Positions 37,992 to 47,264 of a stretch of 64,000 nt of DNA are shown here, piece after piece. The stretch comes from Deltaproteobacteria bacterium IMCC39146 (GTDB lineage Bacteria > Desulfobacterota > Desulfuromonadia > Desulfuromonadales > BM103). The translations under genes and the position numbers were made by a program. The notes under the pieces are model-generated. The model was not told the origin of the DNA. It did no database searches and was given only the letters and a program-made list of their open reading frames with translations. The stretch spans positions 62,001 through 126,000 of the forward strand of contig JARUHP010000005.1 in assembly GCA_030005635.1 (NCBI GenBank), in the 5' to 3' direction. Position 1 is the stretch's first letter, and every line of letters begins with the position of its first letter.

Positions 37992-38969
37992 ATGAAGACG
38001 AGAATTACAGAACTTCTGGGAATTAAATATCCTATCGTGCAGGGTGGCATGATGTGGGTTGGTACCGCCGACCTTGCTGCAGCAGTCTCCAATGCCGGAG
38101 GCCTTGGTATTGTCACAGCGTTAACTTTTCCAACACCTGAAGAGCTGGTCAAAGAGATTGCTCGCTGTCGTGACATGACCGATAAGCCTTTCGGCGTCAA
38201 TGTGACAATCTTGCCCGCCATTACTCCTCCTCCATACGAAGAGTATGTGCAGGCAATTATTGAGAGCGGGGTAGGGGTTGTTGAAACCGCCGGCCGCAAC
38301 CCAGAACCCTTTATGCCCGCTTTCAAAGCTGCCGGAATCAAGGTTATTCATAAATGCACATCGGTACGTCACGCATTGAAAGCAGAAGCGATCGGTTGTG
38401 ATGCCGTCAGTGTTGATGGTTTTGAGTGTGCTGGCCATCCCGGTGAAGATGATGTCACGAACCTGGTTCTGATCCCCGCGGTTGCCGCCAAACTATCTGT
38501 CCCGATACTGGCCTCCGGTGGGATCGCCAATGGTTATCAGATGGCTGCAGCCTTTGCCCTTGGTGCGGATGGCATCAATATGGGAACTCGCTTTTTCGCA
38601 ACGCAAGAGGCCCCTGTTCACGAGAACGTTAAACAAGCTATGGTCGATGCCGATGAACGACAGACGAGTCTGATGTTGAGAACATTAAACAACACGGTTC
38701 GCGTCTATAGAAACAAGATTTCTGAAGAGGTCCTTGCCATCGAAGCCCGGGATGGTAAGACGGATTTTGCAGAGATTCAGCCCCTGGTCGCAGGAACGAG
38801 TGGCCGAACTAAGGTGCTGGACGATGGGGATGTCAACGGTGGAATTTGGACGGCCGGTATGGTGATCGGGTTGATTAACGATATTCCTAGCTGTGATGAG
38901 TTACTGAAACGCATTATTGCAGAAGCCAAAGAGGCTGCCGAAACACGTGTCGGTGTCTTCCTCAGTTAA
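37992..38969 (+). CDS. Nitronate monooxygenase/FabK-family flavoprotein
   Basis: 325 residues, FMN-dependent TIM barrel of the 2-nitropropane dioxygenase family. Motifs: YPIVQGGMMWVG near the N-terminus, VDGFECAGHPGEDD, and the phosphate-binding SGGIANG plus ADGINMGTRF. Family members include nitronate monooxygenases and enoyl-reductases; the position between the ETF oxidoreductase and an acyl-CoA dehydrogenase suggests a role in acyl-CoA metabolism, but that is inference. Confidence 0.82.
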   Translation: MKTRITELLGIKYPIVQGGMMWVGTADLAAAVSNAGGLGIVTALTFPTPEELVKEIARCRDMTDKPFGVNVTILPAITPPPYEEYVQAIIESGVGVVETAGRNPEPFMPAFKAAGIKVIHKCTSVRHALKAEAIGCDAVSVDGFECAGHPGEDDVTNLVLIPAVAAKLSVPILASGGIANGYQMAAAFALGADGINMGTRFFATQEAPVHENVKQAMVDADERQTSLMLRTLNNTVRVYRNKISEEVLAIEARDGKTDFAEIQPLVAGTSGRTKVLDDGDVNGGIWTAGMVIGLINDIPSCDELLKRIIAEAKEAAETRVGVFLS

Positions 38970-39038
38970 TCGTTGGTGTCGGCTAAGCTAAGGCTATTCC
39001 GTTGCTTGTTCTGTCTGCAAACTTACGGAGAGGGATTG

Positions 39039-40184
39039 ATGAATTTTCAGTTGAGCGATGAACAAAACCTGATTCGTAATATGGTGCGTAGTTTTGCCGA
39101 GCAAGAGATCGCTCCGAGTGCCGCAGAACGCGACGAAGAAGAACGTTTTGACCGCGAGTTGATGTTCGACAAACTCGGTGAGCTTGGTCTGGCCGGGATG
39201 ATCATCCCGGAGCAATTCGGCGGCGCCGGTGCCGATTATATCAGTTACGCCATCGCCGTTGAGGAGCTCTCCCGGGTCTGTGCTTCGACAGGCGTGACTC
39301 TCTCCGCACATCTTTCTCTTTGTGCCAACCCCATCTATACCTTTGGCAGTGATCAGCAAAAGCAAACGTACCTGGTGCCTCTTGCCGAGGGTACTAAGCT
39401 AGGCGCTTTTGCTCTTACCGAAACCAATGCCGGTTCTGATGCAGGCGGTACCAAAACCACGGCAGTTCTCGATGCTGATGAGTGGCTCATCAACGGCAGT
39501 AAAATCTTCACCACCAATGGCGGTGAAGCAGACACCTATATTGTCTTTGCCCGTACCGATCAAGAGGCTGAGAAGCATCATGGTATCAGTGCTTTTACCG
39601 TCGAGAAAGGGACACCTGGATTCTCTTTCGGCAAAAAAGAGAAGAAGATGGGGATTCGTTCTTCTCCAACACTGGAACTGGTTTTCGAAAATTGCCGAAT
39701 TCCCAAAGCGAATTTGCTCGGTGAAGAGGGGCAGGGCTTCCGGATCGCCATGAAGACGCTCGATGGTGGCCGTATCGGCATTGCCGCGCAGGCTCTCGGC
39801 ATTGCCCAGGGGGCTCTGGATGCGTCTGTGGCCTATTCAAAAGAGCGTAAGCAGTTCGATGTTCCGATTACAGCTTTTCAGGGTGTGCAGTTTCAATTGG
39901 CCGATATGGCGACTCAGGTTGAAGCGGCGAGGTTGGTTGTTTACAACGCGGCCTATCGGGCCAGTCATGGGCTCGGCTATTCAAAAGAGTCAGCGATGGC
40001 CAAGCTGTTTGCCAGTGAAACAGCGATGAAGGTGACGACCCAGGCGGTACAAGTTCATGGCGGTTATGGTTACACCCGAGATTTTCCTGTCGAACGCATG
40101 ATGCGTGATGCCAAGATCACGGAAATTTACGAGGGGACCAGTGAAATTCAGCGGATGGTTATTGGCTCTCTGTTGGTAAAGTGA
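39039..40184 (+). CDS. Acyl-CoA dehydrogenase
   Basis: FAD enzyme oxidising acyl-CoA to enoyl-CoA and passing electrons to ETF. 381 residues from the ATG at 39039 (GGAGAGGG upstream), the normal length for short/butyryl-type enzymes. [14 protein letters not shown] and the C-terminal [13 protein letters not shown], which contains the likely catalytic Glu, are visible. Together with etfBA and the EMO protein it forms a complete acyl-CoA-to-quinone electron route. Confidence 0.93.
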   Translation: MNFQLSDEQNLIRNMVRSFAEQEIAPSAAERDEEERFDRELMFDKLGELGLAGMIIPEQFGGAGADYISYAIAVEELSRVCASTGVTLSAHLSLCANPIYTFGSDQQKQTYLVPLAEGTKLGAFALTETNAGSDAGGTKTTAVLDADEWLINGSKIFTTNGGEADTYIVFARTDQEAEKHHGISAFTVEKGTPGFSFGKKEKKMGIRSSPTLELVFENCRIPKANLLGEEGQGFRIAMKTLDGGRIGIAAQALGIAQGALDASVAYSKERKQFDVPITAFQGVQFQLADMATQVEAARLVVYNAAYRASHGLGYSKESAMAKLFASETAMKVTTQAVQVHGGYGYTRDFPVERMMRDAKITEIYEGTSEIQRMVIGSLLVK

Positions 40185-40203
40185 TTCTTCAGAGATTTTT
40201 TTT

Positions 40204-40280
40204 TGCCACAGGGACATGGAGGACACAGAGAAATGAAAAATACAAACAGGTATCCTCTGTGCCCTCTGTGTCTCTAGTGA
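40204..40280 (+). repeat. Dispersed CCACAGAG-type inverted repeat (copy B)
   Basis: Left arm with GCCACAGGGACATGGAGG and ACACAGAGAAA (40204-40233); right arm with CCTCTGTGCCCTCTGTG (40254-40270). Same family as copy A. Confidence 0.75.
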
Positions 40281-40346
40281 GAGAAGCGAACGGGTGGCAA
40301 CGAGAATGATTGGTCTCATATCATTCATCAAAACTCGAAGCTATGG

Positions 40347-40380
40347 AATCCCGCAAACGTTCTGTTTTGTGGGATTTTTC
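40347..40380 (+). terminator. Terminator downstream of the acyl-CoA dehydrogenase
   Basis: AATCCCGCAAA (40347-40357) pairs with TTTGTGGGATT (40366-40376) through one G-T pair, followed by TTTT. Confidence 0.75.
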
Positions 40381-40502
40381 GTATCTGATTCAGATAGTTT
40401 GTCCCACAATCGATACTATTGATCGGGCAAAAACCCAAAGAGGCTGCTAAAAAATATCCATCAAAATAGAGATTAGTGTCCAAGATACGCGGTCTTTGTT
40501 GG

Positions 40503-40598
40503 CTATCAAAAGAGTAGTTTCTATCGATATTTATGACCCTTGTCATGCATCTATCAATAGAATATCAATTGCTTTTTTGATAGTTGACAGCATAGAAT
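40503..40598 (+). promoter_or_regulatory. CTATCAA motif cluster and candidate promoter of the recombinase-like gene
   Basis: CTATCAA at 40503 and 40551, CTATCGA at 40521, ATATCAA at 40562 and the inverse TTGATAG at 40577-40583. A possible promoter TTGCTT (40569-40574), 18 bases, TAGAAT (40593-40598) overlaps the last copies, so they could be operator sites. Confidence 0.45.
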
Positions 40599-40624
40599 GC
40601 ACCCTAATGATAGGGAGGTGTGTT

Positions 40625-41287
40625 ATGCCAAGTATTATAGGTTACTTAAGTCCAGACATTGATGGTCAAAAACTTCAGGTGCAGATCGATCAACTCAAAG
40701 CAGCCGGAGCGAGCAAAGTCGTCCAGGAAAAGCCTTCCAGTGCAAAACGCAACAGGTCGCAGTTGAACAACCTGATAGCAGATGCCCGTGTTGGTGATAC
40801 CGTGGTGGTTACCAGCCTGTACCGTTTAGCAGACAACACCAAACACCTGCTGGCGATTGTTGAATCGCTCAATGCTGTTGGGGTGTCATTAAAGATCATC
40901 GATAACGACATCGACACGTCGACACATCATGGGGAGCTCCTTCGTCTGCTGCTCGGCGCAATTACAGACTTCGAGAGGCAGGTCGTGCGAGAACGTCAGG
41001 CCGTGGGAATTGCCAAGGCCAAACAGGCAGGGCGCTATAAGGGCCGAAAGCCGACTGCAATGGCTAAGACTGATGAGGTACTAACACTGATTACCCAAGG
41101 TTTGACCCGGCAAAAAATCGCCGACCAACTGGGGATCGGCGTTGCGAGTGTTTACAGAATCCTCAAAAACCATACTGCACCGAAGAAAACACGCAAAAAG
41201 GTCCAGAAAAAGCCTGTCGATAAGCCGAAGCGGGTAGAACGCAAGCCGACTCGCGAGCCTGATGCTGAGCAGTTGTCATTCTTCTAG
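40625..41287 (+). CDS. Catalytically degenerate serine recombinase-like protein
   Basis: 220 residues. N-terminal resolvase fold (about 1-125), linker helix TDFERQVVRERQAVGIAKAK, GRYKGRKPT, then a Hin-type HTH (about 150-182, GLTRQKIADQLGIGVASVYR) and a Lys/Arg-rich tail. Ungapped alignment to gamma-delta resolvase puts Asp11 at the catalytic Ser10, Ser9 at Arg8, Tyr66 at Asp67 and Asp70 at Arg71; Arg44 (Arg45) is kept. Strand exchange therefore looks unlikely and a DNA-binding or regulatory role more likely. Start at 40625 is set by GGGAGG. No inverted repeats of a transposon surround it. Confidence 0.8.
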   Translation: MPSIIGYLSPDIDGQKLQVQIDQLKAAGASKVVQEKPSSAKRNRSQLNNLIADARVGDTVVVTSLYRLADNTKHLLAIVESLNAVGVSLKIIDNDIDTSTHHGELLRLLLGAITDFERQVVRERQAVGIAKAKQAGRYKGRKPTAMAKTDEVLTLITQGLTRQKIADQLGIGVASVYRILKNHTAPKKTRKKVQKKPVDKPKRVERKPTREPDAEQLSFF

Positions 41288-41327
41288 CAGCCAGTTCATT
41301 GTTACTCCGACAGGCTGCTAGTCGGAG
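41284..41327 (+). other. Overlapping inverted repeats after the recombinase-like gene
   Basis: CTAGCAGCC (41284-41292) pairs with GGCTGCTAG (41313-41321), and CTCCGAC (41305-41311) pairs with GTCGGAG (41321-41327). The two are mutually exclusive foldings. The first includes the stop codon of the gene. Confidence 0.5.
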
Positions 41328-41373
41328 GCACAAAGCTTAAGATAAAACTTGGTGTGTTTGACAATTTAGCCTC

Positions 41374-41409
41374 AAGCCCAACTTCTTCGCGAGGTTGGGC
41401 TTTTGTTTT
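41374..41409 (+). terminator. Terminator of the recombinase-like gene
   Basis: AAGCCCAAC (41374-41382) pairs with GTTGGGCTT (41394-41402), then TTGTTTT. Confidence 0.85.
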
Positions 41410-41675
41410 CCCAAGGTTTCGGAATAAATCTGGGATTAGTTGCAAGTCAGGCAATCCATTTGTCCTTTAGCGTTGTCAAGGCCGCTCTCGCCATAACAAG
41501 TAAGGCAGCTTTAAGTGTCCTTGGATAGTTTTGCTACCCTCTCTTTTTAAAACCCCTAAGGACATACGAAATCATTTTTTGACAGGATCTTTGATAGTGG
41601 ATCAAGGGCGGCGACGGAAGGCGACTGACCTCGGCATCAATCCTCTTAGAAGCATCAGACAGGAGATTAGTATCG
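41410..41675 (+). other. Intergenic region between converging recombinase-like gene and glpD
   Basis: No gene or terminator recognised. On the minus strand around 41460-41500 a short closed reading frame encodes two CLTC motifs, possibly a decayed gene fragment, but it has no start codon. Confidence 0.4.
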
Positions 41676-43292
41676 TTAAAGAGCTTCCGTTAAGCGCATT
41701 TCTGCCAACAAAATTTCTTCTTCGCAGCGTTGTCGGTCCCAACCCAGTTCCTCGGCCATAATTTCCAGTACCCTGGGTGCCGCCACCTTGGCCGCTTCGC
41801 TATCCACAAGCGCCAGTGGCATGCGCCGGGCGAGAACATCGATGACTCGTTCGGCAAATTCATAGCGCACGGCATAGAGAACTTCCGCTTCCAGAACCGG
41901 GTGGTTTTTGACCAGCCGTATGCCGAGACCTCCGTTAGCCAGTTTAGCAACCTGGTCGGCCTGGTCGCCATAAGTTCGATTCAGGTAAGAGGCAACGTCT
42001 GCGTCAAAACCATATTTTTTGCTCAGCTCAAGGTCTCCTTTGTCGGCATAATTGGCACTGCCGAGAATCGGTAGTTGCTCGGTCTGACAGGTCGGCTTAG
42101 GGGCTGATAGGTTGAAGCGTTTTAACGCGTGATCTACCGTATCAAGAGCCATCTTCCGATACGAGGTCCATTTGCCGCCGGCAATGGTCAGTAAGCCGCT
42201 GGCACTATCCTCAATCACATGGTCGCGGGCCAGCTTTGCCGTGTCGGTGGCCCTGGGATCGGAGACCAGCGGTCTTAGTCCGGACCAGACGGCCTTGATG
42301 TCAGATTTTTTGACTTGCAGATTGAAATAGTGGGTAACGTGACGTAGCAGGTAGTCAATTTCTGCTTCAAGAGGCTTTGGGTGCTCAGTTATTTCAGATG
42401 GTTCGTCAGTGGTGCCGACCAAGGCATGGTTTTCCCAGGGCAGAACAAATAGAACCCGGCCATCTTCAGTTTCCGGAATCATCAGGCCGGTGTCGGGTGG
42501 AGCGAAGCGTTTATCCAGCACGATGTGAATTCCCGTGCTGGCAGTAAGAATTTTGGCTGTTTCCGGGTTGTCCATCAACCTTATTTGATCGACAAATGGG
42601 CCGGTAGCATTGACCACGCCCTTGGCCTTTAGCTGCCAGGACTCCCCGGTTAAAGAATCGGTCAACTCCGCACCAACAATCTTCCCACCCTCTTTGCATA
42701 ACCCGGAAACGGCAACGTGATTGGCAATCGTCGCGCCATGCTGTTCTGCTGTTAACGCCAGTGATAGGGCCATGCGTGAATCGTGGAATTGACCATCATA
42801 ATAGAGGACCCCGGCTTTAAGCCCCTCCGCCTTCAAGGTCGGAAAGCGGCGTAACGCTTCCTTGCGGCTCAACAGGCAACTGTGACCGATATTCTGTTTC
42901 CCGGAGAGGAGATCGTAGAGCTTGAGGCCCGAAAAAACATAAGGAACGTCAAGCCATTTGTAGAGTGGAGTGATCAGGGGCAACCGGTTTGACAAGTGTT
43001 GTGCGTTTTTTAATAAGATGCCTCGTTCACGGAGGCCATCCTTGACCAGGTTATATTGCACCCGATCCAGTTTCTTTACGGCCATCTCCAGATAACGAAC
43101 ACCGCCGTGAACCAACTTGGTGCTACGACTGCTGGTGCCTTCGGAAAAGTCGTTTTTTTCTATCAGCGCAACTTTCAGACCTCGGCTTGCTGCGTCGAGA
43201 GCGACCCCACAGCCGGTTGCCCCACCACCAATAATGATCAGGTCAAAAACACGACCATCTTTTAGCTTCTGTAAGTTCTGGTGCCTTACCAT
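41676..43292 (-). CDS. glpD: Aerobic-type glycerol-3-phosphate dehydrogenase
   Basis: FAD-dependent, membrane-associated enzyme oxidising glycerol 3-phosphate to dihydroxyacetone phosphate and reducing quinone. 538 residues. FAD motif LIIIGGGATGCGVALDAASRG near the start (IIGGGATGCG core), then SSRSTKLVHGGVRYLE; the C-terminal DAO_C domain is present. GGGAGG precedes the ATG. It is the last gene of the minus-strand glp operon, separated from glpV by 146 bases containing a strong hairpin, which may set a lower or independent expression level. Confidence 0.95.
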   Translation of the reverse strand: MVRHQNLQKLKDGRVFDLIIIGGGATGCGVALDAASRGLKVALIEKNDFSEGTSSRSTKLVHGGVRYLEMAVKKLDRVQYNLVKDGLRERGILLKNAQHLSNRLPLITPLYKWLDVPYVFSGLKLYDLLSGKQNIGHSCLLSRKEALRRFPTLKAEGLKAGVLYYDGQFHDSRMALSLALTAEQHGATIANHVAVSGLCKEGGKIVGAELTDSLTGESWQLKAKGVVNATGPFVDQIRLMDNPETAKILTASTGIHIVLDKRFAPPDTGLMIPETEDGRVLFVLPWENHALVGTTDEPSEITEHPKPLEAEIDYLLRHVTHYFNLQVKKSDIKAVWSGLRPLVSDPRATDTAKLARDHVIEDSASGLLTIAGGKWTSYRKMALDTVDHALKRFNLSAPKPTCQTEQLPILGSANYADKGDLELSKKYGFDADVASYLNRTYGDQADQVAKLANGGLGIRLVKNHPVLEAEVLYAVRYEFAERVIDVLARRMPLALVDSEAAKVAAPRVLEIMAEELGWDRQRCEEEILLAEMRLTEAL

Positions 43293-43344
43293 GGAGACCT
43301 CCCTCCAACCGGGATGACGCGATTCGCTGAGGTTGGTAATGTCA

Positions 43345-43371
43345 GGGGCCAGGGCGATTTGCCCTGGCCCC
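43345..43371 (-). other. Intercistronic hairpin between glpV and glpD
   Basis: An 11-bp perfect GC-rich stem (43345-43355 with 43361-43371), 5-nt loop, no T-tract on either strand. Such elements after binding-protein genes (compare malE) protect the upstream mRNA and reduce downstream expression. Confidence 0.65.
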
Positions 43372-43438
43372 TCAAGCGTGTTTTAGGTTATTGCCTTGTC
43401 AGAAAAACACATGTTTCCATGACATTGTTCGCGGCAAA

Positions 43439-45193
43439 TTATTTCGCCTTGCCTTCCCGCCAGGCCTTGATGAGATCATCGTAATTGACGGTCTCGCCCT
43501 GCGGCTTTTCATTGGCCAGTTTCGCTTTAGGCGAACCCGGCTGATTTAACCAGTAGGCCTCGTCACGCTCGTCGTTCATTTTTGGCCCCATGTCTCCCTG
43601 GGACTTACTGCGCGCAAGACGGATGAGAATCTTGTCCTGCTCCTTGGCAAGGTTGTCCATCGCGGTATCGACTGTAACTTCACCGGCAACGGCTTCCCCG
43701 ATGTTCTGCCACCAGAGTTGTGCCAGTTTCGGATAGTCAGGAACGTTCGTGCCGGTCGGAGTCCAGGCCACACGGGCCGGGCTGCGGTAGAATTCAACCA
43801 GACCACCCAGTTGAGGCGCCCGCTTGGTGAAGGACTCATCACGGATGTCACTATCCCGAATGGGTGTTAAGCCAACGTGAGCCTTTTTCAAGGAAACCGT
43901 TTTGGAAACAACAAACTGGGCAAACAGCCAGGCAGCTTTACGCCGATCAACCGGCGTGCTTTTCATCAGGGTCCAGGAACCGCAATCTTGATAACCAAGC
44001 TTCATGCCTTCTTCCCAGTAGGGGCCGTGCGGAGATGGTGCCATGCGCCATTTCGGGGTGCCGTCGTCATTAACCACGGCAGTGCCTTTTTCAACCATCG
44101 AAGAGGTAAATGCGGTGTACCAGAAGATCTGCTGCGCAACATTCCCTTTGGCCAGGCTTGGCAACGACTGGTAAAAGTCCATACCGAGGGCGCCCGGAGG
44201 TGCATATTTGCGTAACCATTCCATGTATTTGCGTAGAGAATATTTGGCCGCCGGGCCATTGGTGGCGCCACCACGGCTGACACTGGCCCCAACTGGACGG
44301 TCGTTTTCATCAACCCGGATACCCCATTCGTCAACCGGCTTGCCGTTAGGAATGCCCTTGTCGCCGGCACCCGCCATCGACAACCAGGCATCGGTAAAGC
44401 GCCAGCCAAGGTCAGGAGCTTTTTTGCCGTAATCCATGTGGCCATAAATCGCTTTGCCGTCTATTTCCTGTACATGCTCGCTGAAGAATTCGGCGATATC
44501 TTCATAGGCTGACCAGTTGACTGGAACACCCAGTTCATAGCCATACAGTTTTTTGAACTGTGCTTTCAGGTCCGCGCGGTTAAACCAGTCATAGCGAAAC
44601 CAGTAGAGGTTCGCAAACTGTTGGTCAGGGAGTTGGTAAAGTTTGCCGTCTGGTGCCGTGGTGAAAGATTTCCCCATGAAGTCATCTATATCAAGGGTCG
44701 GCAGGGTCACAGCCTTGCCTTCACCGGCCATCCAGTCGGTCAGATTGACGACGTAGCCATAACGCCAGTGGGTGCCGATCAGGTCAGAGTCGTTGATGTA
44801 GGCGTCAAAGATATTTTCTCCGGACTGCATTTGTGTCTGAAGTTTTTCAATGACGTCACCTTCCTGAATCAGATCGTGGGTGACATCAATACCGGTAATC
44901 TCTTTAAATGCCTTGGCCAGAACTTTAGATTCGTATTCGTGAGTCGGAATGGTCTCGGAGACGACCTTGATTTTCATGCCTTTGAAGGGTTTGGCAGCGT
45001 CGATGAACCATTCCATCTCTTTCATCTGCTCGGCTTTGGAGAGGGTTGAAGGCTGAAATTCGCTATCGACCCATTTCTTGGCTGCCGCCGTATCAGCGTT
45101 TGCAGATGTTGTAAAGAACATCAGCAATACGACCGTGAGACTGATCAAGAGCCTCACCAATGATTTTCTTCTGCTGGTTGCGTCTGTCATCAT
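43439..45193 (-). CDS. glpV: Glycerol ABC transporter substrate-binding protein
   Basis: 584 residues, an unusually large periplasmic solute-binding protein. Signal peptide with a basic N-region (RRKSLVRLLISL) and cleavage near SANADT around residue 34. The body has the family-1-like fold with Trp-rich segments (NLYWFRYDWFNRADL, GTHWRYGYVVNLTDW). Size, sequence character and order match GlpV of the Rhizobium glycerol system. Two adjacent ATG codons (45193, 45190) follow AAGGAGGA; the second is better spaced. 107 bases separate it from glpU. Confidence 0.87.
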   Translation of the reverse strand: MMTDATSRRKSLVRLLISLTVVLLMFFTTSANADTAAAKKWVDSEFQPSTLSKAEQMKEMEWFIDAAKPFKGMKIKVVSETIPTHEYESKVLAKAFKEITGIDVTHDLIQEGDVIEKLQTQMQSGENIFDAYINDSDLIGTHWRYGYVVNLTDWMAGEGKAVTLPTLDIDDFMGKSFTTAPDGKLYQLPDQQFANLYWFRYDWFNRADLKAQFKKLYGYELGVPVNWSAYEDIAEFFSEHVQEIDGKAIYGHMDYGKKAPDLGWRFTDAWLSMAGAGDKGIPNGKPVDEWGIRVDENDRPVGASVSRGGATNGPAAKYSLRKYMEWLRKYAPPGALGMDFYQSLPSLAKGNVAQQIFWYTAFTSSMVEKGTAVVNDDGTPKWRMAPSPHGPYWEEGMKLGYQDCGSWTLMKSTPVDRRKAAWLFAQFVVSKTVSLKKAHVGLTPIRDSDIRDESFTKRAPQLGGLVEFYRSPARVAWTPTGTNVPDYPKLAQLWWQNIGEAVAGEVTVDTAMDNLAKEQDKILIRLARSKSQGDMGPKMNDERDEAYWLNQPGSPKAKLANEKPQGETVNYDDLIKAWREGKAK

Positions 45194-45300
45194 CTGTCCT
45201 CCTTCTTTGGGCCTCTCGTTGTTTTACCCGCGTTGCCGAGCGTCTTTGGCGGTGCTTAGGCCTGAGCTCCGCTCAAAGTGAAAAACTTGCTGTTTATTGT

Positions 45301-45579
45301 TCAACCCCAACGCATTAAAATAATCATCCAGATCAGCGCAATTACAAAGGCGACCCAGAGGGTTAAACTGGTCAACCCGAGCCAGGCCAGGTGAATATAG
45401 GCACTGCTGAGAAGCCCTATAAACAGGCGGTCTCCGGGTGTCGTGGCAATCGGTAAAAACCCCTTGCGCTCGCCGCTGGGAGCCTTGGCTTGCCAAATAG
45501 TCATGGCCACCAGCAGGCAGGCGATGGTTATGAAGAAAATTGCTGTCGGCATAGTCCATGCCATCCACTCCAGGGACAT
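45301..45579 (-). CDS. glpU: Small membrane protein GlpU (DUF2160 type)
   Basis: 92 residues with about three hydrophobic segments (MPTAIFFITIACLLVAMTIW; GLLSSAYIHLAWLGLTSLTL; VAFVIALIWMIILMRWG). Occupies the position of GlpU, a conserved small gene of glycerol ABC operons with no defined activity. Ten-odd bases from glpQ, so cotranscribed. Possibly an accessory transporter subunit. Confidence 0.8.
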   Translation of the reverse strand: MSLEWMAWTMPTAIFFITIACLLVAMTIWQAKAPSGERKGFLPIATTPGDRLFIGLLSSAYIHLAWLGLTSLTLWVAFVIALIWMIILMRWG

Positions 45580-45591
45580 ATTCCTACCTCA

Positions 45592-46395
45592 TTAAACGCG
45601 GCCTAGGGCAAAGCCCTTGGCCAGATGATTGCGTACAAACCAGATCACCAGTGCCCCTGGTACGATGGTCAGAATGCCGGCGGCGGCGAGTAACCCCCAG
45701 TCAAGCCCCGAGGCGCTGACCGTGCGTGTCATGATCGCGGCGATCGGCTTGGCCTCCGTGGTCGTTAAGGTTCTGGCCAGGAGCAACTCGACCCAGGAAA
45801 ACATGAAACAGAAAAACGCGGTGACGCCGATACCGGTGCGAATCAGTGGTGTGAAGATCGTCAGGAAAAAGCGCGGAAAGCTGTAGCCGTCAATATAAGC
45901 CATTTCATCAATCTCACGCGGGATGCCAGACATAAAGCCTTCCAGTACCCAGACCGCCAGCGGCACATTGAACAAGCAGTGGGAGAGGGCTACTGCAAAA
46001 TGGGTGTCGATCAGATTGAATGTTGAGTAGAGCTGGAAAAACGGTAGGAGAAAGACTGCCGGTGGCGCCATGCGATTGGTCAATAGCCAGAAGAACAGAT
46101 GCTTGTCGCCGAGAAATTTGTAACGCGAAAAAGCATAAGCCGCAGGCAATGCAGTCAGCAGGGAGATCACAACATTCATGCTGACGTAGTAAAAGCTGTT
46201 CAAATACCCTGAGTACCAGGACTCGTCCGTGAAGATTTTTATATAGTTATCAAGGGTCGGATCTTGCGGATAAAAGGAAAATACGCTGAGGATATCCGCA
46301 TTGGTGCGTAGTGACATGTTGAGCATCCAGTAAATCGGTAACAGCAACAGGATAAAGTAAATAATCAGTCCAATGGTTCTCTTTTGGAACTTCAT
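45592..46395 (-). CDS. glpQ: Glycerol ABC transporter permease
   Basis: 267 residues, MalG-like inner-membrane permease with six predicted helices. The cytoplasmic coupling loop (EAA motif) is EIDEMAYIDGYSFPRFFLTI. Overlaps glpP by four bases. Forms the transmembrane channel with GlpP. Confidence 0.92.
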   Translation of the reverse strand: MKFQKRTIGLIIYFILLLLPIYWMLNMSLRTNADILSVFSFYPQDPTLDNYIKIFTDESWYSGYLNSFYYVSMNVVISLLTALPAAYAFSRYKFLGDKHLFFWLLTNRMAPPAVFLLPFFQLYSTFNLIDTHFAVALSHCLFNVPLAVWVLEGFMSGIPREIDEMAYIDGYSFPRFFLTIFTPLIRTGIGVTAFFCFMFSWVELLLARTLTTTEAKPIAAIMTRTVSASGLDWGLLAAAGILTIVPGALVIWFVRNHLAKGFALGRV

Positions 46396-47264
46396 GGCTT
46401 ATCTCCCGTTCCGACTTTCAACAGCACCTGATAGAACAGCCAGCAGAACAGCAGCACAATCAAGAAATAGATAATTGAGAAGGCTGCCGCCGGGCCCAGG
46501 TCAAACTGGCCCACCGCTAACTTAACCAGGTAGATCGACAAAAAGGTTGTTGAGTTGCCGGGTCCGCCACCGGTTAAGACAAAGGGCTCGGCGTAGATCA
46601 GAAAACTGTCCATGAAGCGCAGTAGCACTGCAATGGTCAGCACGCCGCGCATTTTCGGCAGTTGAATGTAACGGAAAGTGGACCAGGCTGAAGCTCCATC
46701 GATACGGGCGGCCTGAAAATACGCCTCGGGGATGGCCTGCAGTCCGGCATAGGCCAAGAGGACCACCAGCGGTGTCCAGTGCCAGACCTCCATCAACATG
46801 ACTGTCACCCAGGCGGCAAAAGGGGAGGCCGTGTGATCGAAGGGGATGCCGAGGCCATTGACCGCCGCGCCTAACAGGCCGATGTCGGGACGCATGAAAA
46901 TGATCCAGATGGTGCCGATAACATTCCATGGAATCAATAACGGCAGTGCCACCAGAACCAGGCTGAGTGATGCACCCCAACCTTTTTTAGGCATCATCAG
47001 GGCAATCAGAATGCCGAGCGGAATTTCAATCAATAAAACCAGTGAGGAAAACATTAACTGACGTTTGAGCGCATCATGCAGACGTGAGTCGGTTAGCGCA
47101 TCCTTGTACCACTCAAGCCCGACAAAGACCCGCTGATCTGGGCCGAAGATATCTTGCAACGAGTAATTAACCACGGTCATCAGTGGCAAAATGGCTGACA
47201 CAGCGACAACCAGAAATACCGGGATGACCATGAACCAGGCTTTGTTGTCTTCCCATTTGTTCAT
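46392..47264 (-). CDS. glpP: Glycerol ABC transporter permease
   Basis: 290 residues, MalF-like permease with six helices; the coupling loop is AYFQAARIDGASAWSTFRYI. It overlaps both neighbours (glpT and glpQ) by four bases, so subunit translation is coupled. Confidence 0.92.
   Translation of the reverse strand: MNKWEDNKAWFMVIPVFLVVAVSAILPLMTVVNYSLQDIFGPDQRVFVGLEWYKDALTDSRLHDALKRQLMFSSLVLLIEIPLGILIALMMPKKGWGASLSLVLVALPLLIPWNVIGTIWIIFMRPDIGLLGAAVNGLGIPFDHTASPFAAWVTVMLMEVWHWTPLVVLLAYAGLQAIPEAYFQAARIDGASAWSTFRYIQLPKMRGVLTIAVLLRFMDSFLIYAEPFVLTGGGPGNSTTFLSIYLVKLAVGQFDLGPAAAFSIIYFLIVLLFCWLFYQVLLKVGTGDKP

Noticed and set aside
40625-41287. Active transposon or invertible-element recombinase
   Set aside because: Catalytic residues are substituted and no terminal inverted repeats or partner genes are visible.
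41460-41500. Minus-strand reading frame with two CLTC motifs resembling a cytochrome or zinc-ribbon fragment
   Set aside because: Only about 24 codons between stops, no start codon, no CXXCH; too little to call even a pseudogene.
41531-41761. 76-codon plus-strand frame overlapping the glpD 3' end
   Set aside because: Antisense to glpD, no ribosome site, no domain; a shadow frame.
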